Part shown: in pieces, positions 1 to 11,254 of the stretch
Numbering within the stretch: the first letter of the stretch is position 1
How the letters are laid out: every line of letters starts with the position of its first letter
Source: Homarus americanus
Lineage: Eukaryota; Arthropoda; Malacostraca; Decapoda; Nephropidae
Assembly (NCBI RefSeq): GCF_018991925.1
Contig: NW_024737068.1
Location: 8,019,113-8,083,112 of the forward strand
Reading direction: 5' to 3'
Length of the DNA stretch: 64,000 nucleotides
Translations under genes and position numbers: made by a program
Notes under the pieces: generated by a model
The model's input: only the letters and a program-made list of their open reading frames with translations
What the model was told of the DNA's origin: nothing
Databases searched by the model: none

Positions 1-234
1 AAGGGGTTGAACCATCATGCATAAGGGCCTTACACAAGTGAACTTACAATTAAGATTAGTTGTACAAATCTTCGTAAGTACTTTACACTACAGTCATATA
101 CCATGCAAAGAAACACCTGCGTTTATTCATATGGACTTTTCTGTTACACCACTATAAACATTTCAGTGAAACTCTAAAACAAAAACTACAGGGTATGTAT
201 CTTGCTTTACGATAACTTGTGATGAGGCAGTAAC

Positions 235-237
<3 letters not shown>
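1..237. other. Unique sequence without a gene
   Basis: AT-rich unique DNA. I see no coding pattern, splice pair or repeat in it. Confidence 0.5.

Positions 238-281
<44 letters not shown>
238..281. repeat. (AC)n microsatellite
   Basis: Pure CA dinucleotide tract of about 44 bases, the first of many in the window. Confidence 0.97.
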
Positions 282-283
<2 letters not shown>

Positions 284-371
284 TCATGTCATGGATGGAC
301 TTGCATTGACTTCATTTACTCTCCCATGGGTAGAAATATCCCCCCACCCCCACACTCATGGTTAACTATGA

Positions 372-413
372 CTACACACACACACACACTCACACACATA
401 CACACACACACTC
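372..413. repeat. Interrupted (AC)n microsatellite
   Basis: CA repeats broken by single T substitutions, which suggests an older tract that is no longer expanding. Confidence 0.85.
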
Positions 414-849
414 ATAGGTAGACATGACTTCACGCACTTATGTAGTTAACTCTGTAATCCTCTCTTCACTTTACCTTTCTGTAGGCGAAAAAAGATCGCT
501 CCTCTCTCTCGCGTCTCACTCCTTCATAAGCGGACAGTGTTGTCAATATTTCCATAGGGGCCTCAGTTACACATCATCTTGGCTGTTTGCAAGAGGAACG
601 CATCAGTGTGGGAAGCCTCCAGAGCCCACTAGTCATTTGTCGCACATTTGACTCTTAAGTATTCATAACAGGAAAACCTGACTCTCAGTGGCTGTAACGT
701 GAGTTGTAAATTATTTGGGTTCTTTTCCTGACGTTACGCACTGTCCACCGCCAAGATTACAGTGTTACTTTCAAGATTCACAACAGTAGTAACTTTATAA
801 TCTAACAAAGCCTATGGTGTGAGTCAAGCACGTACGTATTTTGGCTGGA
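414..849. other. Unique sequence without a gene
   Basis: Mixed-composition unique DNA. A 75-codon ATG-initiated frame at 424-651 has no recognisable motif and no clear splice context, so I do not call it a gene. Confidence 0.45.
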
Positions 850-1060
850 TAAATAAAATACTGTGAGTGAGGGCGGGGCGGCGGGCAAGAGTGAGGGTAC
901 CGGTGAGGCTTGGCCGAGCAGGACACACACACATACACACACACGGTCAGAGCACACACTTCCCCGCCTAGGAGCTGGGCGGACACTGAGGCCCGCCACC
1001 CCACTCTACCTACGTGCCGGAGTGGGCTACGCGCGCGCGCTTCACAACACAAAATAAAAT
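850..1060. promoter_or_regulatory. GC-box / CpG-rich island, possible promoter
   Basis: A GC-box-like GGGCGGGGCGGCGGG lies at 871-885 in otherwise AT-rich DNA. It is followed by several CpG-containing blocks and an alternating ACGCGCGCGCGC run near 1029-1040. This stands out from the flanks and could be a small CpG-rich promoter or enhancer. No transcript or first exon is identifiable beside it, so the regulatory reading is inference from composition and one motif. Confidence 0.25.
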
Positions 1061-2172
1061 TATACGTGGATGTGTCATTGTGTCTGATTTATTGCAACTC
1101 ATCTGCCGAGATGGAAGTTGTGAATATATCTTAGCATAATGTTGTGGAGGAGGCGGTATGGGCCATTGCTGCCGCGTCCTGAAGGAGAGGATTGCTGCTA
1201 TGCGTCTTGATAAATCACAGGCCAGACTAAAGTCGCCCAATTCTATAGTTCACTGTGATGTACAGACTTGAGTACTATACTAGCTTAGCCCAGCGTATCA
1301 GCCCTTTAAACTGTGTCTCTTCTCGTTTTCCACTACTCATTTTCTTTGGTTTTCTTTCCTTAGTTATTTGTCTCGTATTTACTGAGGTGGTGGTGACGAG
1401 CACGTCTTTATTTTTCCCAGGTATTTTTAGTGTTTATTGTTATCATCATCATTGTTAGTACATGTTTTATTTCCACTACATATTTTATTGTCTTTAATCA
1501 GCAAATAAATTTTTGTGATTATTGTAATTTTTATTAACTTCAACATTTTTATTACAATTATCACTATTTTATTGTTTTTATTCTTATCATTACTTTCATT
1601 ACCAGTATTTTCATATTTAACGAAATACGAAAACGTGAGCTTAAAAGTCCCATACTTTTCGTAAAAGAAACTCTGTTTTGCTCCCTAAATGACATATGAC
1701 CGCTGGTTTGTGCCGATTTGCATAAACTTTTCATCAAAACAGCTGTATTTCATCAGCGGGAGAGATATATGCTGGGGCAAGAAGCTCTACTGGCAAGAGA
1801 GACGAGGAATGGAATTATGATTCAGAAGAGGACAGTACTGTGTATAGACTATAAACAGCGCCCAGGTACTGTACCTATCACGAGCTTAATAAGCAGGACA
1901 CCTGTGCTTAAATAGGTGTGTGGTGGGGGGGGGGGATTGATGAGATTTAGGAGTTCATAGTGTACGGGGATGAGTGTGGCTGGTTACGTCACATGTAAAC
2001 TGTAGGTTCTCTCTACATCCTTGACCCTGGCCAGAGCGCCGCCTTATACTTGCTTGAACCAATACTTGTGTAACCCCGTGGCGCTGCTGACAAGGTGGGT
2101 CCAGCTGCGTCCATAAAAAAAGAGACAAAATAAAAAGACAGAGGTATGAACCTAGTCGAGTGTGTGAGGAAT
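1061..2172. other. Intergenic sequence, AT-rich, no gene seen
   Basis: The 1430-1660 part is strongly AT-rich with repeated TTTATT and TTATCA words. A run of G bases sits at about 1924-1935. Short ATG frames here have no family resemblance. Confidence 0.5.

Positions 2173-2217
<45 letters not shown>
2173..2217. repeat. (AC)n microsatellite
   Basis: Pure dinucleotide tract. Confidence 0.97.
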
Positions 2218-2219
<2 letters not shown>

Positions 2220-2734
2220 CAATAATAATCCAGAGGTTCAGAGAGGAGGAGGTGGTGATGGTTGGTGTTGAAGCTAATGACAGATTACAGAACAACAAAC
2301 AGCTGAGAGAGTGAGACCGGAAGTGAAGGCTGCTTGGGTAATAAGACAGGCAACTCTAGATAGAATGGTGCCAAGGAGGCCAAGTGTATCAAGGCTGCGT
2401 CTATCAATATGTCAGTGCCGTTCTATATGAGGATTATGTCGCAGATGATATTCCCGCGTTACATATTCTTCACGATGGTATATTGGAGATGTTATTGCCG
2501 TGTTCCTCGTGTAATAATTTCGACTAGGGTATTAAGTGTGTTGGTGATCCACTTTTACAATATTCTCCATGACTCTTTCACACCTACAACACCACCCTCT
2601 TATTACTGGTCAATAGTATTGGTTATCGCAAGCGTCTCTCCACTTCAAACCTTCTGATTAACTTAACTAAGCAGATTCATCTCTCCCATTAAGCACAGGG
2701 AAGAGAACCGTGTAATCAGACCTAACACCTCCAA
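2218..2734. other. Unique sequence without a recognised gene
   Basis: An 82-codon frame at 2409-2657 on the plus strand resembles no family I know. It lies just 5' of the reverse transcriptase pseudogene and could be decayed upstream sequence of the same element, but no motif supports that. Confidence 0.4.
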
Positions 2735-3363
2735 AGTTTTTTGACGGAGTGTGGCATCAAGGACTCCTGACTGTGATTACCCTCTATGGCCTTTCATTAT
2801 ACACTCCAGAGTTTATTGTGTCTCATTGAATAATTTGTGTGGTACTGGACGGTGTTTATCCCTGTTACATAATTATAGAGATGCCGCAGGGTTCTGTTCT
2901 TGCACCCACTCTATTTCTCATACATATAAAACATCTTCTGTCTTACACCGATTACCAAATCCACTCATCTGCCCATGACTCAAGTCCACACTTTTGTTTT
3001 TCTCTCAAGCTACTCTATTTATTCAGGTTTTAATCAACAACAGACAAGAAACAACCCGATCAATCAAAGTCGATCTGGACAGAATTACAGAATCGAAATG
3101 TGAGAACTTGAGCGACTGTAATCCCTTCTAAAACACCTTGTATAGCCTTGAGTAACAGAAGGAACAATTTAGAATCCAGTATCACGCGGATCATGCCTTC
3201 ATTTAGCACGAAGATCCAACGACTTCTTTACTGGAGTCTTCCCACAAGTTTTATTCTACAAACCTTCAAGAAAAAAACTGTTAACTCTACCACTTCCCTT
3301 AGAAATGTTGTTGATAAAAAGCATCACTGCCCTACAACAACGGTGAGGTCTTTAAACGAGTAA
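2735..3363 (+). pseudogene. Jockey-type non-LTR retrotransposon reverse transcriptase, decayed
   Basis: Pieces of a reverse transcriptase domain can be read across frames. FDGVWHQGLL at about 2740 corresponds to the family's AFD-VWH-GLL motif. PQGSVLAPTLFLIHI at about 2884 is the conserved PQGSVLSPxLF block. SSAHDSSPH near 2962 is where the catalytic Y/F-A-D-D should be; the first catalytic Asp is now His. ITESKCENLSDCNPF at about 3100 and SNRRNNLESSI at 3151 match the region after the palm. LPTSFILQTFKKK near 3237 resembles the usual C-terminal LPxxxFxLQxFKxxV. At least three frame changes, in-frame stops and a loss of roughly 100 codons between SNRRNNLESSI and the C-terminal piece show it is dead. 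Family assignment rests on recognised motif order; Jockey versus a related LINE clade is inferred. Confidence 0.8.
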
Positions 3364-4197
3364 TTTAGACTAGACAATGCACTAGATTTCATTCGCTAAA
3401 AAGGAAATTATATCATTTTTTTCCAGGTGAGACTCGGCCACACGTGCACAAATGATTGCCTTATCTTACCTTATCTATAATACCTGTGGTGACTGACTCT
3501 CTCTTCCTTGTACTTTATATTAAAAAAAAGTAATTGATATCAAAAGAATATATGAAAAATCATTAACCAATTATTATAAGTCACACTACCTTAAGTTTGT
3601 TATATGTAAGAGACTCATAATTATACTCTGCATAATTCTATAAGTAACGGGATACTAATATGCTCACATTCTTCATGTATCATTAATTACATCAATAAAG
3701 AGAATTAGAATCAATAATTAATCAGAAGCCAAATTAGTTCACTTGTAACCTCTAAATTGAATTCTATAAACTCAATTAACCTTTAAGTTAACCTCATCAA
3801 ATACAATAACCTTCGACATAATACCATAAAAGCTGACTTACAAATTAATAGGGGAAATCAGCTTTTCTTCTGTCAACTCGGCTAATTACCACTTATAACC
3901 ACGAACACTTTCCTCGCATGAAATTTCCAAACCTAGAAATTCAAATGTAGAATAAAAACTCGAAATCTTTTTTAACATTGTGCTGTCTGAGTTTTCATAT
4001 ATATCTAGTATAGTAATATCAATGTTCAGTTCTTCACCTGTGAGGAGTGGCATTTTGTTGCTGTAATTATTGAAGGTGAAAATTTTTACATTAAATCAAT
4101 TTCACTTCATATAATATAGAACGAGAAGATGAATCTATTTATTTCGCTAATAAACCAAGTGCAAATTGTCCACACTCAACGGGGAAGAAACGGGAGT
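3364..4197. other. AT-rich unique sequence, no gene
   Basis: Strongly AT-rich DNA with no open frame of note. It may include the 3' untranslated part of the preceding pseudogene, but no tail is visible. Confidence 0.5.
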
Positions 4198-4282
4198 TGG
4201 GTTAGGTTAGGTTAGGTTAGGTTAGGTTAGGTTAGGTTAGGTTAGGTTAGGTTAGGTTAGGTTAGGTTAGGTTAGGTTAAGT
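4198..4282 (+). repeat. Interstitial telomeric-type array (TTAGG)n
   Basis: About 15 consecutive perfect GGTTA/TTAGG pentamers on the plus strand. TTAGG is the canonical arthropod telomere unit. Unique sequence on both sides shows that this copy is internal, not a chromosome end in this assembly. Confidence 0.95.
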
Positions 4283-4485
4283 TAGGTTAAACTATGTTAG
4301 ATAAGGTGTGTTTGTCTTTGGTCAGGTTAGGTTAGGTTAATTCTGATTAGGTTAGGTTTGGTTAGTCTTGGTTAGGCCAGATTAGGTTAGAATAAGTTTG
4401 TTTAAGTTTGGTTAGATTAATTTAAGTTAAATTATTCTAGGATTAGGGTAGATTAGGTTAGGTCAGCTTTGGTTTAGGTTAAGGT
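4283..4485 (+). repeat. Degenerate continuation of the TTAGG array
   Basis: GGTTA, GGTTTGGTTAG and TTAGGTCAG words recur with increasing divergence away from the perfect core, as expected when only one end of an array has been homogenised or recently expanded. Confidence 0.8.
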
Positions 4486-5828
4486 CAAATTTTGCATGGA
4501 CCCAGCTGACCAATTGCATTTTTTCGTGCATTGGATTTTTATAGTTTTATGTATATGTTTTTTTTTTCTAGCGTGGTCGTAACTCAAAGTTCCCCCGTAC
4601 TCGTTGGTAAGTCCTGACAGATGTAACGACATAACACCGGATTTCGAGTGACTACCCAAATCCTCGTCCACAAATTTATATATGGAAATCGAACACAAAA
4701 ATCGGTTTACTTGTGTTACTGAGGAGATTTATAAACTGTGTGAGTGTGTTTGTTAAAGTTATTTACGATTTATTCAGGTAACTTTTTTAAGGTGTTGCCT
4801 TTTTTTTGTTAATAATGTAATGGCTAGACTTATGGCTCTTTTGGTTTAACCTTTAAAAGATAGTTGTTTGTATTTATTTTATATTGTAAAATGAAGCAGA
4901 ATTTTATGTTTACTTTCGTCCATTATTTTATCTTTTCAGTTGTCTTTTAACATTTAATTATACGTGTTAAACAATGCTATAATTTTTTTTTATCCATTTG
5001 ACTGACTTGACTGACTGACTGACTGACTGATTGAAGCACTGAGAGAACTTACACCCCCCTTCTCTCTCAAATAGGATTCTAACCTAAGGTGGTGTTGCCG
5101 GGCGTACGACTCAAGCCAATTCTTTATTTTACTCAAGATCTCCGGGTTCCCAAAATAGATTATTTTTAGTGATGTAAGTAAATATTTTCACAGATAACCT
5201 ATTTTTTTTTATATATATATATTTTCGTAACCTCGTGAAATACTGGAGTTTCACAAAAATATAGGCGAGAGATAAAGCGATAAAAAACAATTCCATTTCC
5301 ACCTGGAACTCGTTCACCTTCGGATTAAAACTTTGTTAATGCCTCAAGTTAATCCCATTATTTCTTCTTTTATATTACGCTTCCCAGCAGTTTAATTGTT
5401 TCCTTTCCTTTAGGCATTACTTCTTATTACGGTTTAAGCCAGAGAATTGGTAAAAAGGACAAATAAAAAAAAGGACAGCTAGAAAGGAAGACAATAAAAA
5501 GAAAAGAGAAAGACAGAAAGAAAAAAAAGGAGAAAAGAAAAATAATGACTCGTTTGATCCTGCTTGGAAAAACGTGATGTTACTCCGCGGTCATGTGTGC
5601 GTTGTGTAAGTTCATATGGCATGGAAGAATGGTCGGAGACGTGTGGGAACAATAAAGTAATGTGTAGAAAGAACCCCGGTGATGCTCGTCTTCATATATA
5701 GGTAAATATACATGTAGAAAACATAAATACAACATCAAATTTTCCATTATTTTTCCATATCTTGGGGCCAGACGGGACTGCTATCCTCTCTCCTTCAGAA
5801 GTGCCCAGTTCAAGTGAGTGCCTGGCGG
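4486..5828. other. AT-rich intergenic sequence, no gene
   Basis: Contains a short (GACT)n run at about 5003-5031, a TATATA stretch near 5208-5222 and a purine-rich stretch at 5455-5545 made mostly of AAAAGG and GAAAGA words. Frames of 62-74 codons on the minus strand show no motif. Confidence 0.5.
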
Positions 5829-5829
5829 T

Positions 5830-5876
<47 letters not shown>

Positions 5877-5893
5877 GTGTGTGTGTGTGTGTG
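5829..5893. repeat. (TG)n microsatellite
   Basis: TG tract with one C interruption. The longest apparent reading frames here (about 150 codons on the minus strand) are the repeat read as Thr-His. Confidence 0.97.
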
Positions 5894-8028
5894 ATAATAA
5901 TAATCAAAATTAATGACGACGACAAGGAGGACGAGAAGACTATTTTTGAAACTATTACTAACAGTGTTGTCCATATTTTTACTGGTATCATAATATAAAT
6001 CCTATTTCTTATAATAGTTCTACTACTAGTACTACTACTACTTCTAACGCAGCCAAAACTAGTATCAAGTGGTCGTACTTCCCAATGCTTATACATATAG
6101 TGAAAAGTTCTTACAAAAAATACTCGCATGGAACATTTTTGGTCAGTCACTCAGTGAGGAAAGAAGGGCACTAAGCTGCTTAACGTTGCTAAAAATATGT
6201 CGAGTATTTTAGTAAGATCGACAATAGGCTCGACACCAAGGTGGGGAAGGTCGCTCCTCTGGGAAATATGTTTCTCCAGCTAGAAATTGATGTAACTCTC
6301 TCTAGTCGTCTGGGACGGCGAAGTAATGAGTAGGTTGTGAATTGCACAGAAGTGAAGGTATGCTCTACTGCAGGGAGGTAAGGGGGAAGCAGGGAGCTGG
6401 AGGAGAGAGAGAGAGATAATAAGGGCAGGGAGATGAGCGAAGGATAAAGGGGAGAGAGATGGGAAAAGGAAAATGTATTTTTTTTATTTTAACATCAAAA
6501 GAGTGACGCATATACACACAAAGTTCTTGTCATATCTCACATTCAGCAGTGGTGTTGTAACCCAGCAAGTGAGACGCCCGTAAAATTTTAATTATCATAA
6601 CCTTCCCCGAGATGCAGTCAGCACCATTTTTCTACTTCTAGAGGTAAAAGTGATGCAAAAAATATGCCAAATACTCCCTTGTGAGGTGAGTTATGTCCGT
6701 TTGTGATATTCCGGGAGAAATGGGAGTGTCAGGTTTGTGAATTATGTAACCCAGAAGCCCAGCAGGTTAGGGCTAAGTATGGAAAGAAGCCAGGAAGCGA
6801 CAGTGTGTTGCTCAGTTGGTAGTCGAAGACCTGGAGTCCCTTTGGGTGAGTGTAAGTGAGGGTACTTCTGTAAATTTGATGCTTTTGCATGTAGTATTAA
6901 TGAACTTGAAAGAAAAGTCAATATTGTGGTGGATTACTCATTATCATCCACGCACGTCCTCTCCGAAATAACATTGTAATCAGGAATAAATTTTGCGAAG
7001 TAGTGTGTGTTCCAAATTAAAGTCTAAGTTGACGCTCTCGCATCACGCACACAACATGATTCAGGCTATTCCCACAGAGAAATTTTATCTCTAACTTGAA
7101 ACCGAGTTAGTTGGCGTTCCCTGAATCTGTTTAACTCCGCCCTAAAGGTGTTGAGTCGGTCTAAGTTCTGACAGTATCACAGCTGCATTGAGGTCAGTTG
7201 TCAGAATTTTTAGGAGATTTCCCTTATCAGAAACTTTGGCACTGACCCCAGCAGTCTGAGATGTTGCAGGTGATTGTCTCTTACCGTACGTACCCCAGAG
7301 ACAGCCGTCACTCACTCACCTTCAGTCACACTCAACTCTCCTGTAGACCAAACTAATAACCCTATGACGGCGTATAGATTGAACCATCGTCCCCTTAAGG
7401 TGTTAAATACGAGTGTCAACCCATCGTCATCAAACAGAATCCTTTATATCATCAATAAGACATACAGTATATAGTAGGTAGTGTCATCCACCTAGTCATC
7501 AGATCTTTGGAGTCTAGTTAGAGTAAAGGAAACACAAGACTACAAGAACCTTCGCCTCATTCTGTCACTCAGGAACCTTCACCATTATGATCAACACAAA
7601 CCTTGCAGAAGTGAATCAATTGTCATCAAAAGTTTAATTCAATATCAGCTGATGGTCCATAAAAACTAAGGTCTGCCAGCCGACCCAGAAGTAAGCCCGT
7701 CATATCATTTAATAACTTTCGGTGTAAAAACGTTTCTTTACCTCAGAAGAATATCGAGGGAATTTGAGCAAACATACGTGCTTTTGTTTTGATAATTGAC
7801 CATGAACCGGGCATTATTATCTCGGTTCTCGTTGCGGATGTACACAGTTATGACCTCCTTCCTGGGATGCAATTAGACGGTGGAGTTCAGTCCAGACTTA
7901 CATACAATAAACTGATGACATTAACAGACTGAGCCAGGATCTACCCAGTCTCTAATATCAGAACGCTCAAGACATTACCCAGGACGCAACTGATTGTGTG
8001 TAGCTGATAACTTCTCACGGAGGCCCTA

Positions 8029-8030
<2 letters not shown>
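5894..8030. other. Long unique stretch without a recognised gene
   Basis: About 2.1 kb of mostly unique DNA. The parts around 6230-6330 and 6780-6860 are less AT-rich and carry donor-like words (for example GGGTGAGTG near 6845), but no open frame joins an acceptor to a donor convincingly. Confidence 0.45.

Positions 8031-8064
<34 letters not shown>
8031..8064. repeat. (TG)n microsatellite
   Basis: Pure TG tract followed by TTTGTCTTG. Confidence 0.96.
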
Positions 8065-8067
<3 letters not shown>

Positions 8068-8094
8068 TCTTGCGGCAGAGTGTATATATTAAAT

Positions 8095-8340
8095 GGTTGT
8101 CACTAATTAAAGTCAAGCACGATCCCTGCAGCGGCTGAGCGAACACAACGCTCGCCGCCTGTCTTTACGGTCGATATTATGCGTCCGGGGCACCCCTCAG
8201 TCGACCCACAGTAATTGGTTACCTGACTTTAGCTGGGAGAGTGAAGAGAGTCCAGTGAACTGTTTCCCCACACACTGTCTCTCTGTGCACCGGAGACCTT
8301 AGTATCAAGTGTGCCATCAGGCCAATGAGATCCACTTTCC
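8095..8340. promoter_or_regulatory. Unique CpG-containing island, possible conserved non-coding element
   Basis: A balanced-composition block with many CpGs (8140-8210 especially) and a homeodomain-like GTAATTGGTTACC at about 8211-8223. It has no long open frame. It contrasts with the simple-sequence flanks, which is the only basis for flagging it. Confidence 0.2.
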
Positions 8341-8544
8341 TGATCCTACATTCCAAGTGTTAATTTAGTAAGACCATTAGAGGTTTCTAGTCATTATTAA
8401 TCAACTTTACAGATGATAATATAACATAATGTAAACTGCTATACGACACAAATAAAAATATGAAAAAAACATTAATTATACTAAGAATATTATCTAATTC
8501 CGAATGAAGGCTTGAACAACGATCCTCTTATGAAAGATATAATA

Positions 8545-8548
<4 letters not shown>
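8341..8548. other. AT-rich spacer
   Basis: AT-rich unique DNA, nothing identifiable. Confidence 0.4.

Positions 8549-8621
<73 letters not shown>
8549..8621. repeat. (GA)n microsatellite
   Basis: Uninterrupted GA tract of more than 70 bases; it reads as Arg-Glu repeats in the plus frames, which is not a gene. Confidence 0.97.
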
Positions 8622-8624
<3 letters not shown>

Positions 8625-8977
8625 CCTCGCTGGTTGTGATGATAATAACGACGTACTGTACACGTGTTGTGGTTATGAGATCGTAAAAGTTAGGTGAGAT
8701 GGAGGTGAGAGGAGTGAGTTATGGAGACAATATCCGGAGGAGTGCAATGTAAAGTGGCGAGATGAGGCTGAGGAACATCACACTGCCCTCCTCACTACAC
8801 TTCTTCATTGATGGTGTCGTCTTAAAGGTTACCTCCACACACGGGGTTAAGATCTCTGTATACTTTTGCTAGAGGGTAAGTGTCTATATAGCAACTAGTA
8901 TATATTGTAACTTTTGATGACAGAAAACACGAGTCAACTAATCTTAAAACAAACCAAATGCAAACTAACGTAACGTA

Positions 8978-9000
8978 ACCTAACCTAACCTAGCCTGACC
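8978..9000 (-). repeat. Short TTAGG-type telomeric block
   Basis: Four to five AACCT-like pentamers (TTAGG on the minus strand), ending in degenerate AGCCT and GACC words. Confidence 0.7.
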
Positions 9001-9044
9001 ACATTAGGTAAGGGACGTAAACCATGTGGTACAATGCGACGCAC

Positions 9045-9056
9045 TACGCATGCGCA
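9045..9056. promoter_or_regulatory. NRF-1-like palindromic site
   Basis: TACGCATGCGCA matches the NRF-1 consensus (YGCGCAYGCGCR) except at one position. NRF-1 sites typically mark CpG promoters of housekeeping genes in animals. No first exon is visible nearby. Confidence 0.3.
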
Positions 9057-9278
9057 CTATAATCAAATCTGCCTCTTGTGTGCGAGGGTTGATTATTCTG
9101 TACACAGGCTGTGACCTATCCGGCTATCTAGGACATGTGAGCCAGATCGGTGTATGTGGCCACTTCCTAACACGGTACACGGTAGTTGTCACGTAGACTT
9201 TATACTCGATAAAAACTGATAAAAAAATAATACGAGCAAGAGATTTATGCTATTTACAATATGGTGGGAGGCAAGACA

Positions 9279-9520
9279 CCATAAAGGATATTCCACGATA
9301 AAAAATATAAGAGTCGTATGTGTGATTTTGTAATGGTAGGAAACATGACGTGGACAATGATCGACGCCCTGCCCAGCCTTGAAGAGGGACGATATGTTAA
9401 GTACTCTATTAAGGACGACTGGACAGACAATCGACAGACTCAGACGTGTACCCTAAAAAATATTCATATACCTGTCATGGGTCTTGGTGAAGGACAACTC
9501 GCAGGTGTTCAGGTATAAGG
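9279..9520 (+). other. Open frame of about 80 codons, possible exon or relic
   Basis: The frame is open from an in-frame stop ending at 9278 to a stop at 9518. From the ATG at 9318 it gives 66 residues of balanced, non-repetitive composition (WTMIDALPSLEEG, YSIKDDWTDNRQ). I do not recognise the protein. The frame ends at CAG|GTATAAG (donor-like, about 9513), so a splice there before the stop is possible. A weak acceptor-like TTTTGTAATGGTAG lies near 9337. Without homology this could equally be chance; it is listed because its composition is more protein-like than other frames nearby. Confidence 0.15.
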
Positions 9521-10241
9521 AGTTAAGAAACAGGCCAGATGTTCAGCTGACACACAGGTGAAAAAACCCCGAGTTACGGACACCTTTACAATAACACTGA
9601 CGATAAGTGACAAATATAATAGCGGTTAATATATTTGGTTTATATTCATAAATATATTGATATACAGTACAGTATATGTTTTATAAAATAGACGTACAAA
9701 AGTGGAAAATGTTTGGAATGATAATCTGGATTTATTTTATGATATGTGGAATCCATAAACTGGCTTTGGTGATAAATTTGGCAGTTATTTTTTTTGTGTG
9801 TGTCTGGTTTCACTCCATTGAAAACAAAGTACCGTGAAAGGTTACTGATAGATGCCGCAGTTAACATCTTATTCACATTGACTAAAGGAAGAAACTTATT
9901 TAATTCATTAATGTATCTTTTACGTAATAACTAAAGGCTAAAATTAACACAAAAGTAAAGTTTTAGGAATAATCTATCCTCGAGGTTGTTGGAAACAGTG
10001 ACGTCACCAGAACAAAAGGCAGACAGGTCTATTTTTTATCTCAATATAACTTTAATCTTTACAAAACAATTAAGAAAACAACAAGTAGTATTACGAGGCT
10101 CATTATCAAAACACCAACTTTCATATCGAGTTCCAATCTCATCTTACTTGAGGAGGAGTGGAAAAAGTTGAGCAGTTTACCACCGAGTTTGTTTTAAGTT
10201 TCTCCAGCGTAGACCAAAAGGGATTATGTTTTTACCTTCGT
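9521..10241. other. AT-rich unique sequence; one perfect CRE
   Basis: No gene seen. A perfect TGACGTCA (CREB/ATF site) lies at 9999-10006. Confidence 0.4.
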
Positions 10242-10274
10242 CTGTGTGTGTGTGTGAGTGTGTGTGTGTGTGTC
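10242..10274. repeat. Interrupted (TG)n microsatellite
   Basis: TG tract with one GAGTG interruption. Confidence 0.9.
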
Positions 10275-10764
10275 TAACTTTCTGTGTGAATCTGTTAACG
10301 AGTTATATTCTTCTTTCGCTAACAAGCAGATGCATCAGACATTTAGTTCCAGACGATAAATATTTAGAGTTTAATGAACCGGTCGAAAATGCATCCTAAC
10401 AAAGGATATTACCTCATTAATACAACACACTCGCTGAATTCACAAAGTTTTCCTCCCGTGATGTAAATTGACACAGTGTAGTGACCAGAGGATGAATAAA
10501 TCCGACACAGGTAAGTTGAGATCTTCAAGTAGAGGCACATGGTCTGTTCCTCAAGGCTAATTGATATTGACTCTGGGTTCATGACTAACAAGGTGGTTCA
10601 AGGTTGATGTAAACAAGTATGTTATTTAGAATTCTCTAAGTTTTCAGTCGATTTATATTGGATGCCATGAGTGTAACCTCTGCCACACTTCATGACCTTG
10701 TGTATAATAGAGATTCAATTGTCTCTTATACAATATCCACAGCGTAGGTTGATGGGGATGAAAT
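10275..10764. other. Unique sequence without a gene
   Basis: A strong donor-like CACAG|GTAAGTTG occurs at about 10510, with an acceptor-like TTGACACAG about 35 bases upstream. The enclosed stretch is too short and uninformative to call an exon. Confidence 0.35.
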
Positions 10765-10955
10765 TGTGGTGTTAGATGTCAGATGCAAGGTGTTAGGTGC
10801 CAAATGTCAGGTGTTAGGTGCCAGGTGTCAGATGTAACGTGCCAGGTTCCAGTTATCAGTTGTCAGGAATCAGACGTCAAATGTCAGGTATGAGGTATCA
10901 GGTGCCAGTTACCAGGTATCAAGTATCAGGTGCCAGGTGTCAGGTATTATCCAGA
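10765..10955 (+). repeat. Degenerate short tandem repeat, AGGTGTC/AGGTGCC type
   Basis: About 20-25 imperfect copies of a 7-8 base word: AGGTGCC, AGGTGTC, AGATGTC, AGGTATC, AGTTACC. The drift from a common core marks an old array. Confidence 0.85.
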
Positions 10956-11254
10956 TAGTGTGGTGGAGGATAAGTAAGTATCTTTGTCTCATGACGCTTC
11001 ATAACTTGCACAAAAAATAATAGTTTATATTATGAGGAACGTGTCAGGTGTTTGGGGCTAATTATTCAGGTAATGCTTAGAGTGAAACGGACTCATACGA
11101 ATTAAATGTAACTTTTATTTATATAACTGGAGAAATTATACCACATAAATAATAACACTGAAATCCCATTGGTAGGAGAAGATAAAAAAAAACAAGATTA
11201 TATTAAAGCCGATGTACAGTGACTGCATTTGAGACCTTCAAAATATATTTCTAG
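10956..11254. other. Unique spacer
   Basis: AT-rich unique DNA separating two repeat arrays; nothing identifiable. Confidence 0.4.

Noticed and set aside
4198..4485. True telomere or chromosome end
   Set aside because: Unique sequence lies on both sides and a second array in the opposite orientation occurs 22 kb away, so both are interstitial.
5692..6150. 152-codon minus-strand frame
   Set aside because: Depends on reading through a TG microsatellite as Thr-His; flanking residues show no motif.
10505..10520. Exon ending at CACAG|GTAAGTTG
   Set aside because: The donor is good, but the only upstream acceptor-like site leaves about 35 bases without coding evidence.
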